Part shown: positions 59,401-64,000 of the stretch, piece by piece
Layout of the letters: each line of letters starts with the position of its first letter
Numbering within the stretch: position 1 is the stretch's first letter
From: Glossina fuscipes
Lineage: Eukaryota; Arthropoda; Insecta; Diptera; Glossinidae
Assembly (NCBI RefSeq): GCF_014805625.2
Contig: NW_023998470.1
Location: forward strand, 296,887-360,886
DNA length: 64,000 bases
Reading direction: 5' to 3'
Program-made: the position numbers and the translations under genes
Notes under the pieces: model-generated
Told to the model about the DNA's origin: nothing
Seen by the model: only the letters and a program-made list of their open reading frames with translations
Databases searched by the model: none

Positions 59401-61805
59401 CACGCAAAAGTCTCAAGAAATTCATGCCTGCGAAGCATATACAGAAACATGAGAATGACACTGAAAATTTGCTTACATGTCATAAGCAGCCCAAAGTCAG
59501 GGATTTACATCGCTTAGACTATATGGTTAGCGTGTTAAGCATTAAACAAATCTACGCTATTATCGGTATTGCGTTAAACTTGATCGAAGACGATATGCAA
59601 CTCAGTGACTTTGTTCGTCATATACAAGAAGGTCACATCAGTATGAAAAATGTTTTGCAATATTTCCCTGAAAATATAGCGCGTAATGGTATTGAGATGT
59701 TAAAAAAAATCGATTTTTACAAATATCCCGATAAGTATACAGATAAGGTAAGTTTTGCGATTTTAAAATTTTATACGTATTTTATACGCGTACCACACGC
59801 GACTCTAAACAGAAGTAAAGGGACTCCATTTTAGAAATTAGTGAAATTATTAATCTGCGCCCAATGGAATCATGTTTATCATCTTGAAGCTAAAAAAACC
59901 TTATCCAAAAAAAAAATTCCCTTTTTACAATATTTTTTTTTTATGTTTCAAATGCTCCTTTAAGAATATTGTAAGGGAGGCGGTTGGAATGGAATTTTAT
60001 TCTTTCTCGTAAATATGTTTTTCGAACTGACTGTCTGTCTATCATTTATGATCTTATTTCTTTTCAGAACTTAAGAGAACATATAGGCGTGCTTTGTAAA
60101 AATATTGGTATTCGAAAATTTAAATGCCCCGACATGATCAAATTGGTTGAGCGTTATGTCGAGGAATTGTGTTTGCCAGCCGATGTGGCGATTTTTGCTA
60201 TGCATTTAATTAATTTGCTGCCACCACGTTTTGAAATACGTGCTGCGGTTGGTTATCCAAATTATGAAGCGAGAGCTATGGCTTACATAATTTATGTTTT
60301 GAAATTATTATTCGGCCTGGATGGCCACAAAGAACAGTTGATATCCCTAAATACGAAAAATATGAATAAAAAAATTAATCATTTCAATAGCATTTACAAT
60401 GAAAATGAATCCCCACTGTTTGTTTGGAGTGACTGGGTGCAATACATTGAAATGCGTAAAGTCCTAATATCGCAATTCAATTCTGATTTTTGCAAACAAT
60501 ATAAACAAACACCAAGCACAGCCCAATTTTTAGAACAAATGCATGATGAGGTAAACCAACGCGATGAGCAAACTGAGCTTTTAACCGATGATCTAAATAC
60601 TTCCGCCATTAAGCAGCACTTGGACGTTTTCAAAGCGATATTCAAAGACTTTACGAAAAAAGAGGAAAATTCGAAAATGTCCCAACATATAAAATTTTCG
60701 CCCAGTTTTACGCCGGCTTCTAGTTATTTAAAAACTATTCTGCTGCATTTTAAAAGCAATGCAAACTTATTGGAAGATCAACGCATTGAGATACCAGACT
60801 TTATGCAAGTTGATCACAAACGTTTCAACATTAAAGCCTTTGTAGAGGTCAAGCCATGCGTAGAATATTTTGCGAGTAAAGGGTACAAAATGAATGTTAT
60901 TGAAGTGCCTGTTACAACCAATCGTACTTATGTCGGAGTTTTTCGTCCGCCTCCGACAGCATCGCGCGGAGTAGAGCAATACTTGCGTGTCCAGCGTGCA
61001 GATTTTAATATAGACGAGCAGAAATGGAAAGAAAGGGTGACTAATGAGGTGGTGCCTTCAACAGACGATTTGGAATTCAAAAAGGAATTGGAAAGTTATC
61101 AGCCTGGTTATCTAAGACGTCGAGTAAATGCGTCGAGAAGAAATCAACTGAAAAATAAAGAATCATTTATCGAATTTGAAGGGGAGGTAAGTTTTAAGTT
61201 TTTCGACTTACCAAGCAAAGACTAGAGCATAGTTTAATTCTCACTTCTCTTAGGTTCCGTCCACGGAGCTTAAATTGGAAAATAATGATTTCAATTCTGC
61301 GGCATCGTATGAAATATTAACTGAGGGTAATATGACACCTTTAGCCAGCAAGTTTGCTAAAGTCTTATCTAAGCCTCGCCGCCATTTAGGCAAATTGAAT
61401 ATCCTGCAAAATTTAAATGACGAAGAGAATCTTATTAACGAGAGACCTTTCGACGAAATTAAGTTGGACATAATAAAACAGGAATTGGAAGAGAAATCTT
61501 TAAATTTTCTAATATCTAATATGGATTGTTGGTTACTTATGGGTCATATATTAATGTTGACTAAAACTCAGAAGCAACAATTGCGAGATAAATTTCCTCG
61601 TTCGTTTTGCTGGCTATTGGAAACTTGTGCGGAAACTCTGGGTGTAGACTGGTCTATTATCTATCAGCAATTGTTAGTTATTGAGTTAATGTTTGGTGAA
61701 GGCATTGAGAGTTTAAACAATTTTGATGGTTGCATCCAGTACAAATACAATAATCCCATTAAAGATTTTAATACTTTAATTAATACTTACCGCGAAATAT
61801 GGTAG
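56493..61805 (+). CDS. TAF1B: TAF1B, TBP-associated factor of RNA polymerase I, six exons, 890 residues
   Basis: Exons 56493-56709, 57824-58019, 58084-58207, 59283-59747, 60068-61186, 61254-61805, all in phase. The N-terminus is an Rrn7/TAF1B zinc ribbon (C16, C19, C33, C36: CNVCG ... CLECG), as in TFIIB-related factors. Exon 2 has the signature LTSWECYNYILRGLVDDLLS. A basic, Ser-rich linker follows, then cyclin-like folds (PADVAIFAMHLINLLPPRFE, YEARAMAYIIYVLKLLFGLD). TAF1B belongs to the SL1 factor that recruits Pol I to rDNA promoters in the nucleolus. Introns 1 and 3 exceed 1 kb and hold no supported gene. Stop at 61803-61805, poly(A) signal 26 bases on. Confidence 0.92.
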
Positions 61806-61830
61806 AAACGCATCCATACGATTTTAGATG

Positions 61831-61836
61831 AATAAA
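61831..61836 (+). promoter_or_regulatory. TAF1B poly(A) signal
   Basis: AATAAA 25 bases after the TAF1B stop, giving a very short 3' UTR. Confidence 0.65.
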
Positions 61837-63041
61837 AATATTAAAAGCAAAAACTTTTACCCAATTAATAGAAACAAAAACATCGCATTTGACTCATGTC
61901 ACATTATTTCTTATTTGTTGTTTATGACATATTTATATGATACATTTATTTATCTCTATAAATCATTATTATTAAGCTTTAAGTTTTTTTTTTTTTTATA
62001 GGAAATTAAATTCAAAGTGATGAGAAACAATTTCACATTTGCAAGAAAGAAAAGAAATCGGTTTTCAAATTTGGTGCCGCTCATAAGTCTTCTTTTGAAA
62101 AAATGATCTGAACTTTCGGTTTCCAAATTATTGAGTTTGTTAATGCTCGCCTCATCTCGCGCGAACAGTGGTACCATTGTTGTGTGATTTCCGTGAACTT
62201 TTTTTTTTTTTTTGTTTTTTTCATTATGATATGACCCCCATAAAGTTTTATGACACTTGGTCCGGTTAAACGTGAATATAGGTACGCATGATAAATGGAA
62301 ATATTGTATAAGCCGCCAAAGAACCTCATTAGCACCTTTTGTAATCGCTTTATTAGTGTAACAATTGATTGCGGTTTTAGCTTTTTTATATCTAAACTTG
62401 ATGCCAATTTACGGAATGTGTCAGGTTTTCAGAGGTAGATCAAAAGAGATGTAACAGCAGTGATTGCATAGTAAAATCATAGACTTTCGAATTAATTGAT
62501 AGCAATGTTTAAGAAGTAGCTAGAGTTTGATTGTTTACTGGGTAAGAATACCTTAAAATTGGAAGAAGCCATCCTTTGCGTGCAAATCAGTCCAAATATG
62601 AAATGTTTGGCTGCGTTTAGGTCCTTTATATATTGTATATAAAATATAGTTTAATAAATAAAAAATAAACTGAATCAAGTAAGTGCACTCAAAAGTTTAA
62701 GTTCAATATCAATCAATAAATTAATTTCACGCAGCAAAACGATTGTATTAATAGGTTCCTCGCATAAAAAAGGGTACTTTTTACGTTTATCCAAAGCTTT
62801 CAACTAAAACAGGAAGACTTCGCATATTTTCCCTGCACGGCAGCTTTTTGCATGTGGGTAGGGATGATTTCCTAATGGGCCCATCCAAGACTGAGTGCAG
62901 CGCGTAAAAATTCAAGCAGCAAATGGATGGAAAAATATGTGCCCATCTTATATAGAGTTCAAAATGTTAATGTTGAAATGGTGGTGCGTTTGCTTAGATG
63001 ATGTAAAATTCTTATAAATCGGTTTCACTTATTCCATTTAG
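61837..63041. other. Intergenic DNA after TAF1B
   Basis: AT-rich with T-runs (61987-62000, 62200-62220) and short frames of no known type. No supported feature. Confidence 0.55.
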
Positions 63042-63202
63042 CGGTTGATCACTGGGTTGTTACTGGCACGCAGACGCAACGTTCTATAAATGATTTGCAG
63101 AATTCTTTGCAATTTATTGGCTTTGAAGAGGCAGCTGAACAGCAAATTTTGGAATCATATTCTCAACGCTTTCGTAGTTCACTACGAATCATTAAATTGT
63201 AG
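63042..63202 (+). CDS. Orphan terminal exon of an unidentified gene (about 53 residues)
   Basis: A pyrimidine-rich stretch ending TTCCATTTAG acts as a clear acceptor. The frame then reads VDHWVVTGTQTQRSINDLQN, continues QFIGFEEAAEQQILESYSQR, and stops at 63200-63202. The composition (Glu, Gln, Ala, Arg; helical) is protein-like and unlike the AT-rich neighbours. I found no matching upstream exon in the last 1.2 kb and do not recognise the family. It may be the 3' end of a gene with distant exons, or a retained exon of a decayed gene. Confidence 0.4.
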
Positions 63203-64000
63203 TGAATGTTTTGCAAAAGTGCATGTAGTGTTTCTAGTAAAGTTGATGTTATGGTAGAATTATAAAGAGAATACGCCAACATGATAAAGTAGCGCACCCC
63301 CTTAAATTTAATAATTTACAAAGAGCTTTTCTAACCTGTGCTACCTCAGGAAAGTCGCGCAAAATATACGGAAAACGTTCACAAATAAAAAAAAACGTAT
63401 GATCATAATATCACCTCAAATAATGAAATAAATATCGTAAGTCGTAATAAATTTATAACCTGGAATAATATTATTTCTAAAGATTTTTCAATTTTTCGGA
63501 TCTTGCAACCTTTTTTGAAAATACGTCAATCTTGTACTACACCCGTGGTCATATTTAATAAGATAGTTCAGCAAGAGCGGTTTCTTCTGCTTGAAATCCA
63601 ATAATCAACTCAGCTGTAAATCTGAATGAAGACCGATGGCTCGTCGCATAAGGGTTAGTAACCCATTATGTACATTTATGCATATATAAAACATTGAAGT
63701 CTTTTTCTTTTGTTGCACAGCAGCTTTTTGGGCAAAACTTTTAAAATCAAGGAGCGCTACACAATGTCGGAATATGTATACTGATTACTGAAGGAGCTCC
63801 TTATTTGATAATGTTTACTTACACAGCTTTTATGAACGGAATTGTAAGAGACTGTAAGGTCTAAGTGACGTTTACCAGTGCGCCGCAAGTTTTCAAGATT
63901 TGTGAGAAGTACTCTACACTACTTGTATGTATGTATGTATGTATGCTTGATGTATATAACAGAAGGACTTGAGATGGACTTACGTTTGGTCACACTGATC
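63203..64000. other. Intergenic DNA with a (GTAT)n microsatellite
   Basis: No supported gene. A (TATG)n tract lies at about 63924-63946. Confidence 0.6.

Noticed and set aside
1..64000. CRISPR arrays, operons, tRNA or rRNA genes
   Set aside because: The window is eukaryotic with spliced genes; no array-like repeats with spacers, and no cloverleaf or rRNA segment recognised by eye.

Overview
This is eukaryotic nuclear DNA from a higher (brachyceran) fly, probably a calyptrate such as a tsetse, blowfly or muscid. The evidence is the very AT-rich non-coding DNA, short GT-AG introns, fly-like gene sequences (Mats, epsinR-Tel2, Nop56) and a mix of insect transposable elements. The species cannot be fixed from the sequence. 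A run of 100 N at 45279-45378 is an assembly gap.

Layout. 1-4900 is the 3' part of an RNase H-bearing LINE, with ORF1 cut by the window edge and ORF2 broken by one late frameshift. 4900-13600 is a transposon-rich stretch: a degraded gypsy-like gag fragment with an odd 153-residue reading frame beside it, an F-box/LRR pseudogene, and an apparently intact P-element-superfamily transposase preceded by an overlapping accessory ORF. From 13.6 kb a dense block of host genes begins: IQUB (+, ten exons), a FAST-kinase-domain/RAP mitochondrial protein (-, six exons), and lqfR (+), which encodes epsinR. lqfR has two mutually exclusive, phase-matched last exons: one encodes the whole of Tel2, giving an EpsinR-Tel2 fusion, and the other gives a conventional epsinR tail. 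Next come Nop56 (-) and mats/Mob1 (+), which share a short divergent promoter. mats intron 1 carries a 2.4 kb piggyBac relative with clear TTAA target sites and terminal repeats.

After the gap, 45.4-50.5 kb is repeat-filled and gene-poor. It is followed by a CRAL-TRIO lipid-binding gene (-, two exons), another repeat-filled interval with degenerate coding remnants, the Pol I factor gene TAF1B (+, six exons), and an orphan terminal exon near 63.1 kb.

The host genes are not an operon. They are housekeeping functions: rRNA transcription and processing (TAF1B, Nop56), mitochondrial RNA (FASTKD), trafficking and PIKK assembly (epsinR/Tel2), Hippo signalling (Mats) and cilium/flagellum structure (IQUB). 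From memory, several of their Drosophila orthologues also lie close together on chromosome 3R, so this looks like conserved microsynteny. All exon models below were built by hand from splice signals. Reading-frame phase is continuous across every junction in the six multi-exon models (IQUB, FASTKD, lqfR, Nop56, mats, TAF1B) and the CRAL-TRIO gene.
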